From Paludicola sp. MB14-C6 (lineage in GTDB: Bacteria > Bacillota > Clostridia > Oscillospirales > Ruminococcaceae): a stretch of DNA of 64,000 nucleotides. Made by a program: the position numbers and the translations under genes. The stretch spans positions 2,728,001-2,792,000 of the forward strand of contig NZ_CP133133.1 of NCBI RefSeq assembly GCF_030908625.1, read 5' to 3'. Each line of letters begins with the position of its first letter. The stretch's first letter is position 1. The notes beneath the pieces were generated by a model. That model ran no database searches and had not been told where the DNA came from. It worked only from the letters and a program-made list of their open reading frames with translations. Positions 50,963-59,832 of the stretch are shown here, in pieces.

Positions 50963-51811
50963 ATGATTTTTATAAATAATTATTTTACAGATTTTGAGTC
51001 TGAACAATTTACTTTCTTTCGTGTCCCAAAAGAACTATTTACTAACAAGAAATATAACCATATTACTGCTGAGGCAAAACTGCTTTATGGACTTCTACTA
51101 GATCGTATGGGGTTGTCAGTAAAAAATGGCTGGAAGGATGAGAACGGGTTGGTCTATATTTATTATACCATTGAGAACATCATGGAGAGTATAGGCTGTG
51201 GCCATGAAAAGGCGTGTAAGTTATTAGTCGAGCTAAGTAAGGCCGATTTAATTGAACGTCGCAAACAAGGTCAAGGAAGACCAACAGTAATTTATGTGAA
51301 GAAGTTTATTTCAGACATCGGAAAATCAGAGGTCAAGACTTCTGAAAAACATACTTCTAGACATCAAAATTTCAGAACTCTAGACTTCGGAAAAACCGAC
51401 ACTAGTAATACTAATATGAATAATACGGATATGAGTGATACTAATCTATCTATCATGTTTGATGAGATGAATGAGATTGTCCGTAATACAATTGAATACG
51501 ATATTCTGATTCAAAAGCTACCCTATGAGAAAGAAAAAATAGATGAGATCACTTCTCTTATAACAGATACCCTTTGCACAACGAAAAAAACCGTTCGAGT
51601 ATCAGGAAATGAGATTCCGGTTGCGGTAGTGCGTTCTAGATTACTAAAGATTACTGCGGAGCACGTTGAATATGTCATTGATATGTTAAATCAAAATACA
51701 ACCATGATACGCAACATAAAAGCATATTTGTTATCTGCCCTCTATAATGCCCCGACAACAATGGATCACTATTACACCGCGCTTGTAAACCATAATTTTT
51801 ATGGAAGTTAA
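50963..51811 (+). CDS. RepA-N family replication initiator of an ICE
   Basis: The 282-residue protein has an N-terminal RepA_N winged-helix domain (about 12-115: FTFFRVPKELFTN, LLYGLLLDRMGLS, then ACKLLVELSKADLIERRKQG) and a C-terminal DUF6017-like domain (VAVVRSRLLKITAEHVEYVI, NIKAYLLSALYNAPTTMDHY). Such initiators let ICEs replicate in the circular form. ATG at 50963 directly adjoins GAGGGG, an unusually short spacing, so initiation may be inefficient. The gene itself is intact, although the neighbouring partition genes are broken. It probably belongs to an older or tandem ICE. Confidence 0.82.
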   Translation: MIFINNYFTDFESEQFTFFRVPKELFTNKKYNHITAEAKLLYGLLLDRMGLSVKNGWKDENGLVYIYYTIENIMESIGCGHEKACKLLVELSKADLIERRKQGQGRPTVIYVKKFISDIGKSEVKTSEKHTSRHQNFRTLDFGKTDTSNTNMNNTDMSDTNLSIMFDEMNEIVRNTIEYDILIQKLPYEKEKIDEITSLITDTLCTTKKTVRVSGNEIPVAVVRSRLLKITAEHVEYVIDMLNQNTTMIRNIKAYLLSALYNAPTTMDHYYTALVNHNFYGS

Positions 51812-52114
51812 ACATGGTATTGGAAAAATAAATCTAATTAAGGTTATGCAATTATTACAAAATTATTAACCAGTAATAATACAATTAGATAAGTAAAAAC
51901 ATATAAAAGGAAATTGTATGTAAATTTTAAAAGTATATTATGGTAATGTTTGATTGGTTGCTTATCTTCATTGACTTTAAAATTCAACATCTGTATAATG
52001 GTATTTGCTATAAACAAATTATGCAGAATTTTGGGTTTTTATAAATAATATAGTAAAATAATTAAATAAAATGTAATAATTTTTTAAATATAAGATATAG
52101 GATTTTATTTTCGA
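51812..52114 (+). promoter_or_regulatory. Capsule operon promoter region
   Basis: In this very AT-rich gap TTGACT (51971-51976), a 17-base spacer and TATAAT (51994-51999) make the best promoter match in the window. It would give a leader of about 130 bases before the first capsule gene. No terminator for repA is evident. Confidence 0.75.
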
Positions 52115-53323
52115 TTGAAAAACATAGGAGGGGTAGGTATCAATATCGTAGTAGTAAGTCAACATTATTACCCGGATAATTTTAGAGTCAATGATATCGT
52201 AAAAGAATTAGTGAACCAAGGACATCAAGTTAAGATGATAACCGGTTTGCCTGACTATACAACTTCTAAAGTACCTAATGAATACCGCTTTTTTAGAAAG
52301 AGAAAAGAAGTAATCGATGGCGTAAATGTAATTAGAGTTCCAACAATTTCAAGAAGAAAAGGCGTAATTTTTAGAGCCTTAAATTATATGTCATTTATTA
52401 TATCAGGATATATTTATGCATGTTTTTGCAGTAAAAAAGACATAGATGGCATTTTTGTCTATCAAACTTCGCCAGTATTTCAAGCAATCCCTGCAATTCG
52501 ACTCAAAAAACGAGCAAGGTGTAATTTAACTTTATATTGCTGTGATTTGTGGCCAGAATCTTTAAAGGCATGGAATGTAAAAGAAGACTCCTTGCTTTTT
52601 AAAGTGGTTAAAAGAATGAGCAGTAAGATATATCGTGCATGTAATACTGTAGCTATTACTTCTACACCATTTAAGGAGTACTTAATAGAGGTATGTGACG
52701 TTGATTCAGAGAAAATTCAGTATTTACCCCAACATGCTGAAGACTTGTATCAAAGTATTCAAGGACAATACATAGATAACAACTGTATTGATTTTATGTT
52801 TGCAGGAAATATTGGTTCCGTTCAAAATGTGGATTGTATTTTAAAAGCAATTCCTAATGTAAAGACGAACCAGAAATTTCATGTACATATTGTCGGTGAT
52901 GGTTCAGAATTAGATAATTGCATTCAATTATCCAAACAGCTTAATGTTGAAAACAGAATTACATTTCATGGTAGACGTTCATTGAAAGAGATGGAGAAGT
53001 TTTATTTAATGGCAGATTGTCTATTACTCACATTACGCGGGGGCGATTTTATAGGAATGACACTTCCAGCCAAATCTCAGGGCTATTTAAGTTGTGGAAA
53101 ACCCCTAGTTGGAGCTATTGACGGTGCGGGAAAAGAGATGATTATCAAAGCTGACTGTGGATTATGTGGACAAGCAGGCGATGATAAAAAGCTAGCACAA
53201 AATATGACAACATTGATTGAAAGCTTTGATCAATACAAACAAAAAGGTAAAAATGGGCGAGCTTTTTATGAACAAAATTATCGGAAAGAAATTTTTATGA
53301 ATAATTTAATTGGAATATTATAG
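52115..53323 (+). CDS. WbuB-like glycosyltransferase (family 4)
   Basis: The protein has about 395-402 residues and two Rossmann-like halves: N-terminal VVSQHYYPDNFRVNDIVKEL and C-terminal FAGNIGSVQNVDCILKAIPN, HIVGDGSELDN and LPAKSQGYLSCGKPLVGAID. It resembles WbuB of E. coli, an L-FucNAc transferase, which fits the CapE-F-G genes that follow. The start is unclear. The listed TTG at 52115 has no ribosome site, while GGAGGGG (52126-52132) is followed 6 bases later by ATC at 52139, exactly where family members have their ATG. Confidence 0.78.
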   Translation: MKNIGGVGINIVVVSQHYYPDNFRVNDIVKELVNQGHQVKMITGLPDYTTSKVPNEYRFFRKRKEVIDGVNVIRVPTISRRKGVIFRALNYMSFIISGYIYACFCSKKDIDGIFVYQTSPVFQAIPAIRLKKRARCNLTLYCCDLWPESLKAWNVKEDSLLFKVVKRMSSKIYRACNTVAITSTPFKEYLIEVCDVDSEKIQYLPQHAEDLYQSIQGQYIDNNCIDFMFAGNIGSVQNVDCILKAIPNVKTNQKFHVHIVGDGSELDNCIQLSKQLNVENRITFHGRRSLKEMEKFYLMADCLLLTLRGGDFIGMTLPAKSQGYLSCGKPLVGAIDGAGKEMIIKADCGLCGQAGDDKKLAQNMTTLIESFDQYKQKGKNGRAFYEQNYRKEIFMNNLIGIL

Positions 53324-53338
53324 GAGATAGTGAAAGAT

Positions 53339-54373
53339 ATGTTTGAAGGAAAAACACTTTTAATCACCGGAGGTACCGGCTCTTTTGGAAACGCAGTATT
53401 GGATCGATTTTTAGAAACCAATATTAAAGAAATTCGTATTTTTTCAAGAGACGAAAAGAAACAAGATGATATGCGTCATGAATATAATAATGATAAAATC
53501 AAGTATTATATTGGAAATGTGAGAAGTTTATCTAGTGTAAAAAGCGCTATGTATGGAGTTGATTATGTTTTTCATGCTGCGGCATTAAAACAAGTTCCAT
53601 CCTGTGAATTTTTTCCTATCGAAGCTGTAAAAACAAATGTTATTGGTACTGATAATGTTTTAACAGCTGCAATAGAAGCAGGAGTGAAAAAAGTAATCTG
53701 TTTATCAACAGATAAAGCAGCTTATCCAATAAATGCTATGGGAACATCTAAAGCAATGATGGAAAAGGTTTTTGTAGCAAAGTCAAGAACAGTAGACCCT
53801 AAAAAAACATTAATCTGCGGAACGAGATACGGAAACGTAATGTGTTCTCGTGGTTCTGTAATTCCATTATTTATTGATCAAATAAAAGCAGGTAAGCCAT
53901 TAACAATAACAGAGCCTAAAATGACACGCTTTATCATGAGCTTAGAAGAAGCTGTTGAATTAGTGCTATTCGCATTTAAAAATGCTCAATCCGGAGATAT
54001 CATGGTACAAAAAGCACCAGCTTGTACAATAGAAGTATTAGCCCAAGCTGTAAAAGAATTGTTTCATGCTGATAATGAGATCAAAGTAATCGGTATTCGT
54101 CATGGCGAAAAAATGTATGAAACACTACTGACAAATGAAGAATGTGCAAAAGCTGTTGATAGAGGCAATTTCTATCAAGTATCAGCGGATAAGCGCGATT
54201 TAAACTATGATAAATATGTAAGCGAGGGCAATAGCAACCGCAATGGTCTAACAGAATTTAATTCAGATAATACACAGAGGTTATCTGTTGAAGAAGTAAA
54301 AGAAAAATTGTTAACTCTACAATATATACGTGATGAAATTGCTGCATGGGAAGCAGAAAAATCCAGTATGTAG
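53339..54373 (+). CDS. capE: CapE: UDP-GlcNAc 4,6-dehydratase/5-epimerase
   Basis: The 344-residue short-chain dehydrogenase family enzyme performs the first step towards UDP-L-FucNAc, converting UDP-GlcNAc to a 4-keto-6-deoxy L-sugar. It shows the NAD(P) motif TGGTGSFG (residues 11-18 region), HAAALKQVPSCE, and STDKAAYPINAMGTSKAMME with the catalytic-type M/YxxxK segment found in CapE/FlaA1. ATG at 53339 begins MFEGKTLLITGG as in relatives; a GTG at 53330 would add three residues. It overlaps nothing and is followed by capF, 13 bases on. Confidence 0.87.
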   Translation: MFEGKTLLITGGTGSFGNAVLDRFLETNIKEIRIFSRDEKKQDDMRHEYNNDKIKYYIGNVRSLSSVKSAMYGVDYVFHAAALKQVPSCEFFPIEAVKTNVIGTDNVLTAAIEAGVKKVICLSTDKAAYPINAMGTSKAMMEKVFVAKSRTVDPKKTLICGTRYGNVMCSRGSVIPLFIDQIKAGKPLTITEPKMTRFIMSLEEAVELVLFAFKNAQSGDIMVQKAPACTIEVLAQAVKELFHADNEIKVIGIRHGEKMYETLLTNEECAKAVDRGNFYQVSADKRDLNYDKYVSEGNSNRNGLTEFNSDNTQRLSVEEVKEKLLTLQYIRDEIAAWEAEKSSM

Positions 54374-54386
54374 AATGGGAGTAGTT

Positions 54387-55496
54387 ATGAAGATATTAGT
54401 TACAGGATCAAAAGGCTTTGTAGGTAAAAATTTAATCACAGAGCTTAAAAACAGAGGATATACAGATATTTTTGAATATGATATGGATACAAATAAGGCA
54501 CTCTTAGAGCATTATGCAAAAGAGTGCAATTTTGTGTTCCATCTAGCAGGTGTAAATCGTCCTGAAAATGAAACAGAATATATGAAAGGTAATTTTGGTT
54601 TTACAACTGAGTTACTCAATTTATTGACGAAAAATAATAATTCTGCTCCTATATTAGTTACATCGTCTATTCAAGCGCAACTAGATAACGCATACGGACG
54701 TTCTAAAAAAGCAGGCGAAGATTGTATTTTTTCTTATTCTAAAGAGACAAAGTCAAAAGTATATGTTTATCGCTTACCCAATGTCTTTGGTAAATGGTGT
54801 AGGCCGAATTATAATAGTGCGATTGCGACTTTTTGTAACAATGTTGCAAATGGATTGCCGATTACTGTTAATGATCCGAATGTAATTATGAACTTAGTTT
54901 ATATTGATGACGTAGTTGCAGAATTTATCAGCGCTATGGAAGGTCATGCAAATTTACTGGATCAATTCTGCGCTGTACCGGTTACATATAAAGCAAAGCT
55001 TGGTTATATAGCAGATACAATTCGCTCTTTTAGCGAGTATAAAACAAATCTTTATATTCCAAATGTGGGAAATGAGCTTGAGAAGAAGTTGTATAGTACT
55101 TATTTAAGCTATCTTCCAACCGATCAATTCAGCTATCCTTTAAAAATGAATGTTGACGAGAGAGGCTCTTTTACTGAGATTATTCGTACTCCTGACAGAG
55201 GACAATTTTCTGTTAATATTTCTAAACCTGGCATTACAAAAGGGAATCATTGGCACCACACCAAGAATGAAAAATTTGTTGTAGTAAAAGGAAAAGGACT
55301 CATTCAATTTAGAAAAATTGGAACAGATGAAGTTTTAGACTACCACGTAACAGGCGAAAAAATAGAGGTTATTGATATACCAACAGGATATACTCATAAC
55401 ATAATTAACGAAGGTGAAACTGATATGGTTACCTTTATGTGGGCAAATGAAGCCTTTAATCCAGATAAGCCTGATACGTATTTTGAAAAAGTATAA
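54387..55496 (+). CDS. capF: CapF: bifunctional reductase/epimerase for UDP-L-FucNAc
   Basis: The 369-residue protein has the same length as staphylococcal CapF. The N-terminal SDR domain (VTGSKGFVGKNLITEL at 5-20) is an NADPH reductase, and the C-terminal cupin (about 245-369: GNHWHHTKNEKFVVVKG, IPTGYTHNI) binds zinc and catalyses C3 epimerisation. The HWHHTK cluster supplies metal ligands. ATG at 54387 follows GGGAG by about 6 bases. Longer frames reaching into capE are spurious. It makes UDP-6-deoxy-L-TalNAc, the substrate of CapG. Confidence 0.88.
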   Translation: MKILVTGSKGFVGKNLITELKNRGYTDIFEYDMDTNKALLEHYAKECNFVFHLAGVNRPENETEYMKGNFGFTTELLNLLTKNNNSAPILVTSSIQAQLDNAYGRSKKAGEDCIFSYSKETKSKVYVYRLPNVFGKWCRPNYNSAIATFCNNVANGLPITVNDPNVIMNLVYIDDVVAEFISAMEGHANLLDQFCAVPVTYKAKLGYIADTIRSFSEYKTNLYIPNVGNELEKKLYSTYLSYLPTDQFSYPLKMNVDERGSFTEIIRTPDRGQFSVNISKPGITKGNHWHHTKNEKFVVVKGKGLIQFRKIGTDEVLDYHVTGEKIEVIDIPTGYTHNIINEGETDMVTFMWANEAFNPDKPDTYFEKV

Positions 55497-55510
55497 CAAA
55501 GGAGTATATT

Positions 55511-56650
55511 ATGTCACAGCTTAAAGTCATGACTATTATTGGAACTCGACCAGAGATTATTCGCCTTTCTGCGGTAATTAAAAAATGTGATAAGTACTTT
55601 AATCAAGTATTAGTACATACTGGTCAAAACTATGATTATGAATTAAATCAAGTGTTTTTTGATGATTTAGGCTTGCGTGCACCTGATTTTTATTTAGATG
55701 CAGTAGGAATAGATTTAGGAGAAACAATAGGCAATATTATTGCAAAATCATATAAACTTATGGTGGAAGAACAACCAGATGCTCTTTTGATTTTAGGAGA
55801 CACGAATTCATGTCTTTCAGCGATTGCAGCAAAACGTCTTCATATTCCTATTTTCCATATGGAAGCTGGAAACAGATGCTTTGATGAATGCCTTCCTGAG
55901 GAAACAAATCGTAGAATTGTTGACCATATTTCTGATGTTAATATGTGCTATAGTGAGCATGCAAGAAGATATTTAAACCATGAAGGTACTGCAAAGGAAA
56001 GAACATATGTAACAGGGTCTCCTATGGCTGAAGTACTTCATCAAAATTTGGAGCAAATTCAATCTAGCGAAATTCTTAAGAAGTTAGGTCTTGAAAAAGG
56101 CAAATATATTCTTCTATCTGCTCATAGAGAAGAAAATATAGATAATGAAGAAAACTTTATCAACTTAATGAACGCTGTAAATGCAATGGCAGAAAAATAT
56201 GATATGCCTATTTTATATTCATGCCATCCAAGGAGTGCGAAGTATATCGAAAAGCGTGGATTCCAGTTTGATCCTCGTGTCATTCAAAACAAACCACTAG
56301 GTTTTCATGATTACAATAATCTGCAAATGAACGCATATGCTGTGGTTTCTGATAGCGGTACATTACCTGAAGAATCAAGCTTCTTCTTATCAGTAGGACA
56401 TCCATTCCCAGCTATTTGTATTCGAACTTCAACAGAACGTCCTGAAGCGCTTGATAAAGGTAACTTTATCCTTGCAGGGATTACAACAGAACAAGTACTA
56501 CAAGCAGTAGATACTGCGGTAGTAATGAATAATGATGGCGATTATGGTATTCCAGTACCGAATTATACAGACGAAAATGTTTCTACAAAAGTAGTAAAGC
56601 TAATTCAAAGCTATACTGGTGTAGTAAATAAAATGGTGTGGAGGAAGTAG
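55511..56650 (+). CDS. capG: CapG: UDP-N-acetyl-sugar 2-epimerase
   Basis: This 379-residue enzyme of the non-hydrolysing UDP-GlcNAc 2-epimerase family (WecB-like) carries out the last step to UDP-L-FucNAc. Typical motifs are IIGTRPEIIRLSAVI (near 10-24), VHTGQNYDYELNQVFF, LILGDTNS, FHMEAGNRCFDECLPEETNR and SDSGTLPEESSFF. The FDECLPEE form is characteristic of the CapG/FnlC branch. GGAG before the ATG gives good initiation. It ends where the LicD ribosome site begins. Confidence 0.9.
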   Translation: MSQLKVMTIIGTRPEIIRLSAVIKKCDKYFNQVLVHTGQNYDYELNQVFFDDLGLRAPDFYLDAVGIDLGETIGNIIAKSYKLMVEEQPDALLILGDTNSCLSAIAAKRLHIPIFHMEAGNRCFDECLPEETNRRIVDHISDVNMCYSEHARRYLNHEGTAKERTYVTGSPMAEVLHQNLEQIQSSEILKKLGLEKGKYILLSAHREENIDNEENFINLMNAVNAMAEKYDMPILYSCHPRSAKYIEKRGFQFDPRVIQNKPLGFHDYNNLQMNAYAVVSDSGTLPEESSFFLSVGHPFPAICIRTSTERPEALDKGNFILAGITTEQVLQAVDTAVVMNNDGDYGIPVPNYTDENVSTKVVKLIQSYTGVVNKMVWRK

Positions 56651-56652
56651 AA

Positions 56653-57501
56653 GTGGTAGACTTAAAAGAGTTTCATGATGTGTTACTGGAGATATTAATT
56701 GAGTTTGATAGAATATGTAGAAAATACGATATTAAATATTCTTTAGCTTGGGGAACTCTTCTAGGAGCGGTTCGTCATCAAGGCTTTATTCCTTGGGACG
56801 ATGATGTCGATATTATTATGCCTAGAAAAGATTACGAGAAGTTCTTGAAACTTTCTTCACAAGAGTTGAATAATAACTATTTTCTTCAATCCATTAACAC
56901 CGAAACTGCTTACCAATATAATATAACACGTATACGAAAAAATAATACAGCTATGATATATAGTAATTGGAAGAATGCTGGATTTCATCAAGGTATTTAT
57001 ATGGATATTTCTCCGATTGATCATATTCCTGATGATGAAAAATTATTTGCAAAACAAAAACGAAAGATCATTTTTTTAACACCAATTCGTGCTGCAAGAA
57101 ATAAAGATGTGTTTTTTAATTGTGGGCTTAATTTAAATAAATTCGTCAAATCAATCTTATATGTTGTGCTGAATTGTTTTCCAAGAAAATACTGTCAAAG
57201 AAAAGAATATGAAGCGATAACAAAATATAATGATTCGAGAACAAAAAGAGTTGGATTAATATCTGAAGGTGGGGTTTTATTAAACACTCCTGCTGATTTG
57301 CGGCCTTTTGATAGCAAAGTCTTAGATGAGTTTGTTGATATTGAATTTGAAGGTCGTCAATTTTTAGCAACGAAATATTATGATGAAATGTTGAAATTTT
57401 GGTATGGGGATTATATGCAGTTGCCACCAAAGGAGCAACAAGTAATGTTTCATCAGCCAGAAATATTTAGTACTAACAGGAGTTATAAGGAGTTTTTATA
57501 A
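56653..57501 (+). CDS. LicD-family nucleotidyl/phosphotransferase
   Basis: The protein has about 282 residues, with the LicD/Fukutin-type nucleotidyltransferase core WGTLLGAVRHQGFIPWDDDV (about 31-50) and the DDDVD metal site. LicD proteins transfer phosphocholine or similar phospho-alcohols to surface glycans. GTG at 56653 is preferred, since GGAGGA (56640-56645) lies 7 bases upstream; an earlier GTG at 56638 overlaps that site. It overlaps the capG end region only through the ribosome site. It probably decorates the polysaccharide repeat unit. Confidence 0.85.
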   Translation: MVDLKEFHDVLLEILIEFDRICRKYDIKYSLAWGTLLGAVRHQGFIPWDDDVDIIMPRKDYEKFLKLSSQELNNNYFLQSINTETAYQYNITRIRKNNTAMIYSNWKNAGFHQGIYMDISPIDHIPDDEKLFAKQKRKIIFLTPIRAARNKDVFFNCGLNLNKFVKSILYVVLNCFPRKYCQRKEYEAITKYNDSRTKRVGLISEGGVLLNTPADLRPFDSKVLDEFVDIEFEGRQFLATKYYDEMLKFWYGDYMQLPPKEQQVMFHQPEIFSTNRSYKEFL

Positions 57502-57513
57502 AGGAGTAGAAGT

Positions 57514-58632
57514 TTGAAAGTATTATTTATTACAAATTTTGAGGCACCGTATAGAATAGATTTTTATAATGAATTAACGAATTATATGGATTTAACTGTC
57601 GCTTTTTTTGATTCAAAAGAACAACAAAAAGGAAGATGTTCTGAATGGTTTGTAGAGGTAGAATATAAATTCAACCACATATTATTAAAACAATCAAAGT
57701 TTTTGAACGGACATATTTGTTATGGCGTAAAAGAACTTGTTTTAGATAAAAGTTATGATTTAATTATGTTAGACTCTTACTGTGAATATACCGGGATGTA
57801 TGCAATAAAACAACTAAAAAAATATGACATACCTTTTGTACTAGAGGCAGATGGTGGGTTTGCTAAGTCTGGTAAGGGCTTTAAAGAATTACTTAAGAAA
57901 AAACTAATTTCTTCTGCAACTTGGTGGATTGGAACTGGTGAAGCAACAACTCAATATTTGGAGTTTTATGGTGCAAAACGAGAAAATACATATTCCTATC
58001 CGTTTACCACCGTAGCCCAAAAAGATATTGTGACAGGTTTAATTACAAAAGAAGAAAAACAAGTTATCAAACAAGAATTTGGCATAACTGAAGAAAAAGT
58101 AATCTTAAATGTAGGACAATTTATTCCTCTTAAAGCAAACGATATTTTAATACAAGCATGTAAGAATTTAGATAAATCGATTGGAATTTATCTAGTTGGG
58201 GGAAAGCCAACACAAGAATATCTTGATTTAAAAGATAAATATGGCCTAAGCAATCTTCACTTTATAGACTTTATGGTAAAAGATGAATTGATTAAATATT
58301 ATAAAGCTGCTGATGTATTTTGTTTTCCAACTCGTGGTGATGTGTGGGGATTGGTTGTTAATGAAGCAATGGCGCAAGGTCTATCTGTTATTACAACTGA
58401 TCGTTGTATTGCTGGTTTAGAGCTAATAAAAGATGAAGAGAATGGGTATATAGTTCCGGTTGACGATGTAAAGGCATTTACAGAAAAACTCAATATCATA
58501 CTCAATAATGATGATTTAGCCAAGACGATGTCACAAAATAATATTGAAAAGATCAAACAATATACAATTGAGAATATGGCAATAAGACACAAAGAAATCT
58601 TTGATGATATATTAAAAAGCAAAGGAAAATAA
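57514..58632 (+). CDS. Glycosyltransferase family 4
   Basis: The 372-residue GT-B enzyme has a C-terminal half with ILNVGQFIPLKANDILIQAC, LVGGKPTQEYLDL, ADVFCFPTRGDVWGLVVNEA (the E..GLVVNEA donor-binding motif) and GLSVITTDRCIAG. It starts with TTG after AAGGAG. It is presumed to be cytoplasmic, adding one sugar to the lipid-linked repeat unit. Donor and acceptor cannot be told from sequence alone. Confidence 0.83.
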   Translation: MKVLFITNFEAPYRIDFYNELTNYMDLTVAFFDSKEQQKGRCSEWFVEVEYKFNHILLKQSKFLNGHICYGVKELVLDKSYDLIMLDSYCEYTGMYAIKQLKKYDIPFVLEADGGFAKSGKGFKELLKKKLISSATWWIGTGEATTQYLEFYGAKRENTYSYPFTTVAQKDIVTGLITKEEKQVIKQEFGITEEKVILNVGQFIPLKANDILIQACKNLDKSIGIYLVGGKPTQEYLDLKDKYGLSNLHFIDFMVKDELIKYYKAADVFCFPTRGDVWGLVVNEAMAQGLSVITTDRCIAGLELIKDEENGYIVPVDDVKAFTEKLNIILNNDDLAKTMSQNNIEKIKQYTIENMAIRHKEIFDDILKSKGK

Positions 58633-58633
58633 A

Positions 58634-59830
58634 ATGAATATCTTATATGTATCTCGTGCTTGTCCAAATGAATTATATAAGCAATTGTCGCATAAACCTA
58701 GCCAAGCAGCAACAAAGTTTAATTATCTTGTTGCGAAAGGCTTTGCTAAAAATGGTCATTTCGTCAAATGTTGTTATGTTGATAAATTTGATAAACATAT
58801 AAGAAAAAACACTACAAGCTTTCGTACTTATCAGGATTCACAACATAGTAATTTATCATTCATGGTACGAAACTATAATAATGTTGGTGGATTGTCTCCA
58901 TTTAAGGGATTGTTTCAAACAATAAAGCTGTATTGGAATTCTATGAATGAAAAAGATAGCGTGCTCGTTTGCGATTACTTATGTTACATACAAAGTATGT
59001 TAGCTCTCATAGTTGCGAAACTGAAAGGACGAAAAACAGTGTGCATTTGTACGGATTTGCCGCAAGATGTAGCTGGAAACCAATCAAGTTTATTAGGAAG
59101 AATCAAGCAAAGTATATTTTCTTTTGTAGGAAATTTTGTTTTAAATAGATTTCGCTATTATGTTCTTTTAACAAAGCAAATGAATGAAAAGTTAAGCAAG
59201 CACGCAGCAAAGCGACCATTTGTTGTGATAGAAGGATTAGTTGACTCGGATATGAGTTCAGTTGAAAATAATTTGCAAGATAAAGATAAAAAAAGAATAC
59301 TGATATATGCTGGAAGTTTGCACAAAATTTACGGTATCAAAGAACTTACTGAAGGCTTTTTACAAGCAAATATCGGTAATGTTGAACTACATATTTACGG
59401 TAGTGGAGATTTCAATAATGAGTTAGAAGAAATTTGCAAGACTACAGATCAGATTAAGTATTTTGGTGTAGTTTCTAATGAAGAAATTATTCAAAAGCAA
59501 TTAAAAGCAACGCTGTTGGTTAATCCACGACCGACAAACGAGGAATATACTAAATATTCTTTTCCTTCTAAAAATATGGAGTATATGGTGTCAGGAACAC
59601 CGGTCCTTACAACAAAGCTTCCAGGAATGCCAAATGATTATTTAGAATATGTCTATACCATTGATAACGAATCTTCTTTTGGAATAGCGGAAATATTAAA
59701 ACAACTTTTGTTGAAAGATGAATGTGAGGTGCACGCTAAAGGAATTCGTGCAAAAGAATATGTATTGAATGAAAAAAATGAAGTACAACAATCCAAAAAA
59801 ATAATAGCTTTAATAAATGAAAGAGGATAA
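58634..59830 (+). CDS. Glycosyltransferase (GT4-like)
   Basis: The 398-residue protein has a GT-B-like C-terminal half: ILIYAGSLHKIYGIKELTEG (about 223-242), VELHIYGSGDF, LKATLLVNPRPTNEEYTKYS and FPSKNMEYMVSGTPVLTTKL. The N-terminal half (LYVSRACPNELYKQLSHKPS) is less conserved. The start is 1 base after the previous stop, so the genes are translationally coupled. It is expected to add one sugar of the repeat unit. Confidence 0.8.
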   Translation: MNILYVSRACPNELYKQLSHKPSQAATKFNYLVAKGFAKNGHFVKCCYVDKFDKHIRKNTTSFRTYQDSQHSNLSFMVRNYNNVGGLSPFKGLFQTIKLYWNSMNEKDSVLVCDYLCYIQSMLALIVAKLKGRKTVCICTDLPQDVAGNQSSLLGRIKQSIFSFVGNFVLNRFRYYVLLTKQMNEKLSKHAAKRPFVVIEGLVDSDMSSVENNLQDKDKKRILIYAGSLHKIYGIKELTEGFLQANIGNVELHIYGSGDFNNELEEICKTTDQIKYFGVVSNEEIIQKQLKATLLVNPRPTNEEYTKYSFPSKNMEYMVSGTPVLTTKLPGMPNDYLEYVYTIDNESSFGIAEILKQLLLKDECEVHAKGIRAKEYVLNEKNEVQQSKKIIALINERG

Positions 59831-59832
59831 TT

